A stretch of DNA of 38,345 nucleotides from positions 1 through 38,345 of IMG/VR virus record IMGVR_UViG_3300042874_000025; one strand, written 5' to 3'. The stretch comes from a virus. The first letter of the stretch is position 1, and every line of letters starts with the position of its first letter. The translations under genes were made by a program, and so were the position numbers. This document shows positions 13,494-21,279 of the stretch, piece by piece. The notes under the pieces are model-generated. The model was given only the letters and a program-made list of their open reading frames with translations, was not told the origin of the DNA and did not search any database.

Positions 13494-14408
13494 TTACAGC
13501 CCTCCATAAAGAATATCATTCTCCACCCTTAGTTGTATAAAATTCAATCCTGTATTCGCTGTATAACTAAAGACATTATCTCCACGCTCCAATTCAATCC
13601 ACAAGGAGTTAGGATTTAAAGCATTAATAATATTATACACGTGTCCGGTGGCTCGATAAAGATAAATGCTTTTAGAGCCTTTTACTGTGGAGATAACAAG
13701 AAGATCACCATCTATTAAACCGGACCCAGTAAGTAAAATTATTATGTCCGAACTTAAGAGTATGGATTTATTTGTAGAAGTGTTGTGTACAGCAAAACCC
13801 GTCACAGGTCCCAGAATTTTGGCGTAAATAATAACACCAGTAGGATCGTCTCCTTCATAATATAAATTCTTAGTTGTTTGAATGTATACTTGACCGAACT
13901 CAATTAAAGATTCAGTTAATGAAGGGTTTTCGAAAGGGAATTCGAAGCCGTTATCAAAGCCTGTGAAAGTTGTATCTACGATTTCTCTGTCGTAAAAATA
14001 AGAAGACGGGGCAAGTAATGAGATGGTTGTTGATTCCATTTTGCTAAAGATATCTGGCTCATTAGACTCAACCAGGCATTTGATGTAGCCCGTACGATTC
14101 TCAGTCTGGACCTCTACCTCAATTATTTTATTCGAGGGGAAGAATCTGTAGGTAGACTGTCGTAAACTCTCAATGGTCATACCTAAGATCTCTATAAAAC
14201 CAATTCTTAGGACTATATTTCTGTACGAAGATCTGGAAGAATTGATCGTAGTACCATTAAGGGATAGAGCATCCGTGGTATTGATTACATTCTTCGCTGG
14301 GCCCAAACCATCAATGTTTAGAATAAAGAACCCCGATTTCTCGGGGCTCCCTAACTCTATCGTGAGATTTTCTCCAAGATGGTTTGTGATTCTTATAGCG
14401 TTTATCAT
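13494..14408 (-). CDS. Distal tail protein (Dit)
   Basis: 304 aa. The start MINAIRITNHLGENLTIELG, followed by SGFFILNIDGLGPAKNVINT, and DGTTINSSR-type sequence (LNGTTINSSRSSYRNIVLRI), is typical of siphovirus Dit proteins, which join the tail tube to the tail tip. Further on are YRFFPSNKIIEVEVQTENRT and GYIKCLVESNEPDIFS, the usual galectin-like part. It overlaps the tape measure stop by four bases, with GGAGG upstream. A strong terminator-like hairpin lies within its first 25 codons (14322-14346). Confidence 0.9.
   Translation of the reverse strand: MINAIRITNHLGENLTIELGSPEKSGFFILNIDGLGPAKNVINTTDALSLNGTTINSSRSSYRNIVLRIGFIEILGMTIESLRQSTYRFFPSNKIIEVEVQTENRTGYIKCLVESNEPDIFSKMESTTISLLAPSSYFYDREIVDTTFTGFDNGFEFPFENPSLTESLIEFGQVYIQTTKNLYYEGDDPTGVIIYAKILGPVTGFAVHNTSTNKSILLSSDIIILLTGSGLIDGDLLVISTVKGSKSIYLYRATGHVYNIINALNPNSLWIELERGDNVFSYTANTGLNFIQLRVENDILYGGL
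14322..14346 (-). terminator. Intrinsic terminator-like hairpin inside the Dit gene
   Basis: On the minus strand CCCCGA-GAAA-TCGGGG, a 6-bp GC-rich stem closed by a GNRA tetraloop, is followed by TTCTTTATTC. By shape it is a good intrinsic terminator, about 60 bases into the coding region, encoding part of SPEKSGFFIL. It could reduce read-through from the long tape-measure transcript. Confidence 0.55.
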
Positions 14409-17400
14409 GAAGAACCTCCTAGTCTTTTTAATTGTTTCAGTTGCACTTGTGTCTGTCTGTAGATATCCAACCTAGAAAGTTCTTTAGGAGAGTAATTGTT
14501 TTGGTTGAAAATCACGGACGTCGGAGTCGATGGTTTCGATGGATTCTGGATTTGCCCTGTGTTAGGCTCGACAGAACTAGTTATATTTCCTAGTTTATTG
14601 TAGGCTGCTGTCAAATTCAAGGTTTTACCACTCATCATCTTATCCATCATTGAATTACCTTTAAGTACCTCGCTCATATCTAGAATAGGCGTCACGGTTG
14701 GGGTCACGTTCATATCAGAATTAACGATGTCCGATATTCTAGACATCACGTTAGTCATTGAACCCAAAGTATCCTGAGCCATGGTATTGGCAGATTTTTC
14801 TGCGAGAGATGAGAATTTAGATATCCCATTAGCCAAACCTAGAACTACGTATTTGGCTATTGACATTGTCTCTTTTGATGGCGATTTTATATCAAATATA
14901 TCTTTCACCTTCGATAGAATTGCCTTTGCCATTTCCACAGCGGCATCTGTTGCCAGGTGCATGAACTGTTTAAAACCGTTCACGATGCCTAGTATGATGT
15001 TCTTAGCTAAGTCGATGAATACATCTGACGGAGAGTGAATACCAAGAGCATCTTTAAATGCTTTCACTATCATCTTTGCAACATCCACAATGCCCTTACG
15101 AACATTCGCAGCCATATCAATCCAACCCTGGAGCAAACCCTTCATTATGGCTAAGGATAACTTCGAAGTAGAAGCCATAATAACAGGTAGGTTTTCTTCA
15201 ATAGCCAACGACAATCCATCTATGAAGGCTATTATGAACTTGAATCCAGAGTCTATCAGATCTGGTATCTTCTCAGAGAGAGCGGCTAAGAATTTAACTG
15301 CTATGTCATAACCTAATATAGCTGCTTCTCCTATATTGTCTCTGATGCCAGTCAATATACCGATTAATAATTTGTAACCTGATTCTACGAATGAAGGGAT
15401 ATGATCTTTGAGGCTTGTGAGTAATGACTCAATCATTGTCAGAATCGTTTCGACAGCCTCAGGTATGACTTTTGAAAAGCCTTTCAAAAGTTCAAGGGCC
15501 ATTCCAACAAGAGCTAAAGTAATTTCGGGAATACTTTTATAAAGCTGTAGCAGAAATGCAGTAATACCTTTTGCTATTTGAGTAGCAACTAACGGTATCA
15601 ATGCGGCTAGACCTGATATCACAAGTGTGAGTGCTGCGATCCCAACGCTGCCTAATCCCGCAAGAGCCACGATTCCTAAAGCCAACGAGGCTAAACCAGC
15701 ACCAACTGCGCCTATTGCTAATCCAACAGCAAGAGCGGCAGCTCCTATAGCTAACAAGGATATAGCAACGATAGCGATCGTAGGAGCCACAGGAGTCAAG
15801 ATCGAGCCTGCGATCCCAAGAATAGTCAGCGCTCCTGCTATAGCAAGAAGGGCTATACTGACTTGTTCGATCGACATAGAACCTATAGTCTTTAGAGCTA
15901 ACCCTAATACTAATATAGCGCCAGCAGCAATAAACATTGAGCCTGCACCTGTTGCACCAGCATTCATATTTTTCATTGCTACACTTACTATCCCCAGAGC
16001 TATACTCATACCTAATAATCCCCGTCCAAGAGTTTCCATGTCCATTCCACCAAAACTACGGACGGCTAAGTTTAACCCTAGCATGGCTGTCGAAAGACTT
16101 AGTAGTCCTGCTGTTGCGCCTACTAGACCTTTTGGTCCGGAAGAAAGTTTTTGGAATAGAACTAGTACACCCAATATAGAAGCTATAGCTATCACACCTT
16201 GTGCTGCCTCTTTAGGGTCCAACTTGGATAGTATAAGAACTGCTCCCGACAAAATCACAAGAGCCAAAGATATACCAATTAAAGCAGCAGTTAATACCAG
16301 CATTTTCTTTCCACTACCTGTAGTTTTATCGAAGACCTCTAACGTTGTAGTTAGAGCCACGAACATACCCGCAACAGCAGCCGTAGCGTTTACCAATTTT
16401 CCTTGATCTATCAAAGTCAAAGCGACTATAGACAGAACGAGAAGAGCTATAGCCTGTGCTATTTTCATAAGTGTGTTCGATTTCAAGCTCTTCTGATACG
16501 CATCAAGGCTTCCTTTTACACTGTCCAGTATCTTCGAAGCGTTCTTAAACACACTTCCGCCAGAATCAATGAAATCCTTTATGGAGGCCAATATACCTGC
16601 GAACATACCACTGCCTATAAGCCCAGAGCTGTTGGTTAGGAACTTTTTAATCGCAAGGAAAACCCCTCCGGAAAATACAGCATTGAAAGCCGTAAGTATC
16701 TTACCTGAATCGAGTTTATCTAAACCTCTTGTCATGGCATCGAGCAAACTATCAAACAACTCTCCTATTTTCGAAGTTACGGATTTTACTAACGGACCAA
16801 ACTTTTCTGCGATCTTAGACACGATACCGAATATCTTGGATATCAGTAGTCCTATCTTCCCAAAACTTTTAAACTTCTCGGCCAGCTCTGTCAAGAAATT
16901 AGACATAGAATTGCTCTTAACTGCTTTGTCGCTAAAAGAGAATCCTTTGACTAAAGCCCCAAAGAAGACAGTTATTCCCGTGATCACTGACGAAAGCACC
17001 TTCGCTATATTAATGAAGAATGTAGTCAATGCCCCCGTACTCTTAAGAAAATCCCTTAGGTTGACGATCCAATCCCCAGATTTAACAAGAAGATCTGCGA
17101 AGTCACCAGCAGCAGGTCTTAACGACTTCAGTAAAACCTCGAGACCTTTCGCCAGAGAAACGATGACCATCTTTCCTATGTCTAAGATCGCGAAAACTCC
17201 TTTGAAAATTCTCTTAAGCTTAGCGGCAGATTCTTCCCCCATTTTGAATTTTTCAGTGAGGTCTTTGATCCCCATACTTAAGTCGAAAAGCTGTTGACTT
17301 GTAACTGGAGGGAAAATCTCTTTTAGAGCTTCCGTTATTGGTTTTAGCACGTCCATGATGCCGTTGAAGGCATTGCGAAGAGCATCTATGACGGCTGTTC

Positions 17401-18535
17401 GTCCGCCAAGTTCTTTCCAGCCTTCAAGTATGGAATTACGAGCTTCAGCAGAAGAACCGATCAGAGCGCCGATGATGTCGTTGATTTCGGTCATCAAGAT
17501 CTTAGCTTCTTCAAAATCTCCAATGACTACTTGCCAAGTTCTTGCCCATCCAGATTGAGCTGCCTCCTTAAGGGTGCTCCATAATTGAGTGAAAGTCTTA
17601 ACTTTGGTAGCTGCATCGTTAGCCATCTGGCCAAGTTTAATGTTTGCAGCTATTTGTTCATCAGTGTATCCCATCGACCTAAGTTGATCTTCAGTAAGAT
17701 CGCCAGTGAACTTACTAAGTGTCTCGGTGAGAATCTCAGCTGTAAACCAACCTTCCCGAAGAGTTTCTCTAAAACTACCTTCTGTCTTGATCATTTCGTC
17801 GATAGCGACACCATGAGTCCTGGCTGTTTCTTTGATGGCATCCTGGAATACTTGTCCGCCCATACCTGCGTTCACAACGGAATTCCAGTCCATTAATTTG
17901 ACACTTCCAGACGAAAGTGCCTGAGAGAGTTGATACATAGCGGTACTTGCTTGGTCTGCATTCGAACCAGACACTGCGGCTAAATTAGCAATACCTTTAA
18001 TAGCAGAAGTTGCAGTATCTAATTCAATACCAGCAGCAGTAAATGTACCTACATTCCTCGTCATCTGGGCGAAATTGTAGATCGTTTTATCAGCGTACGT
18101 ATTTAACAGATCCAAAGCTTCGTTCACCTGATCTAGAGTGGTCCCTTTTGTGGAAGTATTAGCCAGGATTGTTTGGATACTATTCATCTTGGTTTCATAT
18201 TCATTTAGACCTGTCTTTATGGGATCGATCACGAGAGCATTAAAAACGGATTTGCCCATATTTAGTGCTGCATTCGTAAGATTCATAAGAACAGTCATGC
18301 CAATAACACCTAATGCACTGAAGCGATTGGATATGTTTTCAACGCCGTTACTTATCCCTGCTAGAGAGAAATTAGAAGCAGCTTTCGAAAGACCAGAAAG
18401 ACTTCTCTCCGATTCCGAGAAGTTTAGGCCTTTTTTAAGCTTATCTATGGATTGTAAACTTGTTCCGACGCCCTTCTCGAATTGATCGTTCTGGAAAGCA
18501 ATCTGAACCAAACGATTATCAATAGTTGTTGTCAT
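14405..18535 (-). CDS. Tail tape measure protein
   Basis: 1376 aa, the longest gene, which sets tail length and probably takes part in DNA injection. The N-terminal part has the TMP core: SQAL-type segment YQLSQALSSGSVKLMDWNSV, then FQDAIKETARTHG, then SFRETLREGWFTAEILTETL. The middle and C-terminal parts hold many long hydrophobic stretches (such as AIALLVLSIVALTLI; IAIVAISLLAIGAAALAVGL), usual for proteins that enter the host membrane. Near the end two short repeats end in IHSPSD and IKSPSKE, both in VxxVxDxxxIxSPS context. AAGGAGGTG precedes the ATG, and the gene overlaps both neighbours by four bases. Confidence 0.95.
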   Translation of the reverse strand: MTTTIDNRLVQIAFQNDQFEKGVGTSLQSIDKLKKGLNFSESERSLSGLSKAASNFSLAGISNGVENISNRFSALGVIGMTVLMNLTNAALNMGKSVFNALVIDPIKTGLNEYETKMNSIQTILANTSTKGTTLDQVNEALDLLNTYADKTIYNFAQMTRNVGTFTAAGIELDTATSAIKGIANLAAVSGSNADQASTAMYQLSQALSSGSVKLMDWNSVVNAGMGGQVFQDAIKETARTHGVAIDEMIKTEGSFRETLREGWFTAEILTETLSKFTGDLTEDQLRSMGYTDEQIAANIKLGQMANDAATKVKTFTQLWSTLKEAAQSGWARTWQVVIGDFEEAKILMTEINDIIGALIGSSAEARNSILEGWKELGGRTAVIDALRNAFNGIMDVLKPITEALKEIFPPVTSQQLFDLSMGIKDLTEKFKMGEESAAKLKRIFKGVFAILDIGKMVIVSLAKGLEVLLKSLRPAAGDFADLLVKSGDWIVNLRDFLKSTGALTTFFINIAKVLSSVITGITVFFGALVKGFSFSDKAVKSNSMSNFLTELAEKFKSFGKIGLLISKIFGIVSKIAEKFGPLVKSVTSKIGELFDSLLDAMTRGLDKLDSGKILTAFNAVFSGGVFLAIKKFLTNSSGLIGSGMFAGILASIKDFIDSGGSVFKNASKILDSVKGSLDAYQKSLKSNTLMKIAQAIALLVLSIVALTLIDQGKLVNATAAVAGMFVALTTTLEVFDKTTGSGKKMLVLTAALIGISLALVILSGAVLILSKLDPKEAAQGVIAIASILGVLVLFQKLSSGPKGLVGATAGLLSLSTAMLGLNLAVRSFGGMDMETLGRGLLGMSIALGIVSVAMKNMNAGATGAGSMFIAAGAILVLGLALKTIGSMSIEQVSIALLAIAGALTILGIAGSILTPVAPTIAIVAISLLAIGAAALAVGLAIGAVGAGLASLALGIVALAGLGSVGIAALTLVISGLAALIPLVATQIAKGITAFLLQLYKSIPEITLALVGMALELLKGFSKVIPEAVETILTMIESLLTSLKDHIPSFVESGYKLLIGILTGIRDNIGEAAILGYDIAVKFLAALSEKIPDLIDSGFKFIIAFIDGLSLAIEENLPVIMASTSKLSLAIMKGLLQGWIDMAANVRKGIVDVAKMIVKAFKDALGIHSPSDVFIDLAKNIILGIVNGFKQFMHLATDAAVEMAKAILSKVKDIFDIKSPSKETMSIAKYVVLGLANGISKFSSLAEKSANTMAQDTLGSMTNVMSRISDIVNSDMNVTPTVTPILDMSEVLKGNSMMDKMMSGKTLNLTAAYNKLGNITSSVEPNTGQIQNPSKPSTPTSVIFNQNNYSPKELSRLDIYRQTQVQLKQLKRLGGSS

Positions 18536-18909
18536 AGCCCAGTCACCTCCTTATAAAGATCATCAGCGATTTTATCAAATATGGGTTTCATCACTGGATT
18601 TATGTAATCCCTTCCTTGGATGTATCCACCCGATCTGGTCCCATGTCCGTATTGAACTATGGCCGCTATGTTTATACCGTCAACAACATGTATGTTAGAC
18701 CATATAATAACGTATCCCCCTTTAATGCTGGTAATCTCATATCTCCAGGACTCAGAAGTAATTCCAGTATCGACAGGTGTTACAGAGACCAAAGCGTTCA
18801 CTCCGATTTGTCCGTATCGATTTAGAATTGCTCGATACTGAGCGTCTCTATCTTTACTCAAGAATTTCTCAACGTTATTGAAATTCCCTCCGTGCTTGAA
18901 TGTTATCAT
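18532..18909 (-). CDS. HK97 gp10-like tail protein
   Basis: 125 aa. MITFKHGGNFNNVEKFLSK and the central VTPVDTGITSESWRYEI (pattern TPVDTGxTxxSWxY) identify the HK97 gp10-like family of tail completion or assembly proteins. VQYGHGTRSGGYIQGRDYIN is the equally typical C-terminal part. In many phages this gene lies among the head-tail joining genes. Here it directly precedes the tape measure gene, an order I have met in related gut phages. AGAGGTG lies upstream of the ATG. Confidence 0.85.
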   Translation of the reverse strand: MITFKHGGNFNNVEKFLSKDRDAQYRAILNRYGQIGVNALVSVTPVDTGITSESWRYEITSIKGGYVIIWSNIHVVDGINIAAIVQYGHGTRSGGYIQGRDYINPVMKPIFDKIADDLYKEVTGL

Positions 18910-18921
18910 AAAACACCTCTG

Positions 18922-19467
18922 TTATCCCGTGGTATTGAGAGCACTTTTCCGTGAAGCGTTCAAAGCTCTGTTCTTAGCCGCCAATTCAGTTTTACTCATT
19001 TTTTTAGCAGGTTGTTGTTTTACATTACATACATTAATCAAAGTTAATAACCTGTTAAGATGCCACTTCTGGCATTCGAATGGTATGCTGAAAGTTATCA
19101 TCCAAAAATATATGATCTCGGATGTGATCATTTCTCGATTGATTGATCTCTGTCCAGGTTTATTAGTGAAGGTCGTAGCCGTCATAGGATCATCGATATA
19201 ATCGATTATCGAACCCATAGAGATTGAGGGTATCCTTTTATAAACTTCAGGATCTACATTCTGGGTTAAAGTCATACATCTTATATAGTCAAGTGACTCT
19301 TCTGTTGTTTTATCGTTTTTTGATAAGAATGGTCTCAGCCATTTTGACTCCCATTTTGACACAGATACTAACGAATGCTCCAGTTGTAAAATTTGAGATT
19401 TGGTAGTGATAAAAGTATTTTTTTGTTCATCATACAATTCAGTCTCTGGTATAGTTATTGTGAGCAT
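18922..19467 (-). CDS. Tail assembly chaperone-like protein (second of pair)
   Basis: 181 aa. LQLEHSLVSVSKWESKWLRP, then EESLDYIRCMTLTQNVDPEV, then MITSEIIYFWMITFSIPFEC followed by QKWHLNRLLTLINVCN, is a strongly conserved pattern among siphophage proteins encoded between the tail chaperone and the tape measure gene. The basic C-terminus (KKMSKTELAAKNRALNASRK) is usual. Its role as chaperone is inferred from place. There is no overlap or slippery site joining it to the gene before it, so no G/GT-type frameshift product is expected. Confidence 0.75.
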   Translation of the reverse strand: MLTITIPETELYDEQKNTFITTKSQILQLEHSLVSVSKWESKWLRPFLSKNDKTTEESLDYIRCMTLTQNVDPEVYKRIPSISMGSIIDYIDDPMTATTFTNKPGQRSINREMITSEIIYFWMITFSIPFECQKWHLNRLLTLINVCNVKQQPAKKMSKTELAAKNRALNASRKSALNTTG

Positions 19468-19486
19468 TCGTTAGTATCCTTTCCAA

Positions 19487-19867
19487 TTAACCTGATGTCG
19501 GTATTACTCTCGTCACTTGTGGCACAATGCCGTTAATAAATTCCGAGAATTTGTCTGGATTCATAACAAGCTCCATAAACAGGGTGTCGTAAGCAACCGT
19601 CTCAGAGAACCTTTTCGAAAGTTCTTGGGATTTGACGAAACTTCCATCAGCTGATTTTTCTCCGTATGATAGACTGATGAAGTCTTCTACGACTTTGACG
19701 ATCTCAGCGCCATCTTGATCGTCCACGATCGTACGAAGCTTCTCGACAAGTCCGCCTTTTGTTGAAAGTTCCATCTTTGTGATTTCTGTTTTGGTCAAGT
19801 TGAAGAGGAATGTTTTCTCTTGTTCTTTCCCGTTGTAGTCTGTGTAGTTGATTGTTTTCTTTAACAT
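19487..19867 (-). CDS. Tail assembly chaperone-like protein (first of pair)
   Basis: 126 aa. MLKKTINYTDYNGKEQEKTF followed by LFNLTKTEITKMELSTKGG is typical of the small protein encoded just after the major tail protein, thought to chaperone the tape measure during tail assembly. SLSYGEKSADGSFVKS and AYDTLFMELVMNPDKFSEFI are further family features. AAAGGAG lies 12 bases before the ATG, a long spacing. The terminator-like hairpin at 19896-19924 separates it from the major tail protein gene. Confidence 0.8.
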   Translation of the reverse strand: MLKKTINYTDYNGKEQEKTFLFNLTKTEITKMELSTKGGLVEKLRTIVDDQDGAEIVKVVEDFISLSYGEKSADGSFVKSQELSKRFSETVAYDTLFMELVMNPDKFSEFINGIVPQVTRVIPTSG

Positions 19868-19895
19868 GGTGATGTTTAACTCCTTTAGAAAATAT

Positions 19896-19924
19896 GAAAG
19901 GGCCCTCGTAAGAAGAGCCCTTTC
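19896..19924 (-). terminator. Terminator-like hairpin after the major tail protein gene
   Basis: GAAAGGGC (19896-19903) pairs with GCCCTTTC (19917-19924); additional CTC/GAG pairs extend the stem. On the minus strand it is followed by ATATTTTC, a weak U-tract. A partial terminator here would give more major tail protein than downstream tail proteins. Confidence 0.6.
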
Positions 19925-19965
19925 CGAAATTTATAACCGATATCGAACTAATCAAACAACTATTT

Positions 19966-20634
19966 TTAACCTGGGGTCATCAAGGTGATGACTTCGGCAG
20001 GAAGAGGCATACGAGCAGCGATACCGGGAGCGCCAGCAACACCGTACAAAATCACTTCGAAGGCCGCAAGTTTCGTGGAATCGACTTTGGTTGAATCAAT
20101 TGTGAGTGAAGACGTTGGTTTGTAACCAGTGAGAGCAACTGGGGTCGTTGTTACTTCCCAAGAGAAGGTGATCGGTTCCGGAGATTCGTTGATCGTATTG
20201 TAGGATTTTTCTGACGGGGCAGCGAGAGCGCCAAAGACCAAATGAAGTTTGTAACCGAGCTCTTGGCCGACAACATCATTGCCGATCTTGGTGCGGTAGG
20301 AGAGACCAAACTGCTTACGAGCTTGTTGGCCGACAAGAACGCCTTCGGTTGGGGCTGCCGTGCCGTCGCACACGCCGAATTCATCAGGATATGTGAAGGC
20401 TTCGATTGTACATCCGAACTCTTCAGCAGACATCAAGTTGAGGTACTTGACGTTATCAGCATAAAACGGAGAGGCTTCTGCTCCGGACGGTGATTCGGTG
20501 ATACTGACGATGCCATTCCAGGCTACACCAGCAGGATACTCACCATTAACATCCATCGGATAAAGGACTCCCCGATCAATGCCTGTTTCGAACAATCGTT
20601 CGGCAGTAGCGTCCCATAAAATTTTAGGGGTCAT
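19966..20634 (-). CDS. Major tail protein
   Basis: 222 aa, the subunit of the tail tube. MTPKILWDATAERLFETGID, then GVLYPMDVNGEYPAGVAWNG, is a conserved start in gut siphophages. FGCTIEAFTYPDEFGVCDGT, then QQARKQFGLSYRTKIGND and EPITFSWEVTTTPVALTGYK, are also characteristic. AAGGAG stands nine bases before the ATG. The gene lies between the tail terminator and the chaperone pair, as expected. Confidence 0.9.
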   Translation of the reverse strand: MTPKILWDATAERLFETGIDRGVLYPMDVNGEYPAGVAWNGIVSITESPSGAEASPFYADNVKYLNLMSAEEFGCTIEAFTYPDEFGVCDGTAAPTEGVLVGQQARKQFGLSYRTKIGNDVVGQELGYKLHLVFGALAAPSEKSYNTINESPEPITFSWEVTTTPVALTGYKPTSSLTIDSTKVDSTKLAAFEVILYGVAGAPGIAARMPLPAEVITLMTPG

Positions 20635-20647
20635 ATGTGATTACTCC

Positions 20648-20953
20648 TTAGTAGTAAGTATTGAAAATATCATGGTTTAAACCATCGCTTGTAAAATGTC
20701 TGTCAAACGAGGTCTGAGGTTGCTTCGCCATTTTTTCAACCAATTCACTGTCAGGGTCAGCGGAAATGATCGTTACTGAATATCTGACATTATTAAAGTA
20801 AGGTTTATTATTAGCGAAGTCCGTGCGAATACTGTTTCGGTTATAGATGATGCAAGGATATTTTATCTTGAAACTTGGAGGTGGTTGAAAATAAACATTC
20901 TGCGACCCCAAGATCCCTACTAATACTTCATGGAAATCAATCCTGTGAGACAT
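20648..20953 (-). CDS. Tail terminator-like protein
   Basis: 101 aa from the ATG at 20953 (MSHRIDFHEVLVGILGSQNV), with a GGGGGG run upstream. It overlaps the head-closure gene by 17 bases. FQPPPSFKIKYPCIIYNRNS and YFNNVRYSVTIISADPDSEL, with the polar end, follow the pattern of small tail terminator or neck proteins (P-S-x-x-(I/M)-x-Y-P-x-I-x-Y). Position between head closure and major tail protein fits. Role by pattern and place. Confidence 0.75.
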   Translation of the reverse strand: MSHRIDFHEVLVGILGSQNVYFQPPPSFKIKYPCIIYNRNSIRTDFANNKPYFNNVRYSVTIISADPDSELVEKMAKQPQTSFDRHFTSDGLNHDIFNTYY

Positions 20954-21260
20954 TGAAAATCCCCCCAAGAGTCAAGATAAGACGTGGTCTCTGAATTTCG
21001 ATACTTGATATTTCCCAAGAGACCCCTTCCCATTTAACATAACGGATAGCCGAGAAATGTTCGTAGGCGTAGGCATCAGCTACAATACTAATACGATTAC
21101 TCACAATAAGATTATCGTTCACTTTTTGTGCGTTTTCCCAACGTCTGGTATCACGAAGAATATCGCACTTATACCTTTTCTCAGTGAATATTTCCTTATG
21201 AACGCCAGGTGTTACTTCGGTCGTACTAGATATACCGATAAAACAAACAAACCTAGCCAT
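20937..21260 (-). CDS. Head closure / head-tail joining protein
   Basis: 107 aa. ISSTTEVTPGVHKEIFTEKR, then YKCDILRDTRRWENAQKVND and NLIVSNRISIVADAYAYEHF, then IRYVKWEGVSWEISSIEIQR, is a beta-rich protein of the type encoded directly after the capsid gene, which closes the head after packaging. AAGGAG precedes the ATG. Its end overlaps the next gene. Confidence 0.8.
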   Translation of the reverse strand: MARFVCFIGISSTTEVTPGVHKEIFTEKRYKCDILRDTRRWENAQKVNDNLIVSNRISIVADAYAYEHFSAIRYVKWEGVSWEISSIEIQRPRLILTLGGIFNVSQD

Positions 21261-21279
21261 AAATTACTCCTTGACTAGA

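Noticed and set aside
15627-16406. Plus-strand open frame of 259 aa, rich in A, P and I, opposite the tape measure gene
   Set aside because: Low-complexity product caused by the Ala/Gly/Ile-rich membrane segments of the tape measure read backwards.
19467-19487. G/GT-type frameshift joining the two tail chaperone genes
   Set aside because: The genes do not overlap: 19 bases lie between them, each has its own start, and no slippery site was seen.
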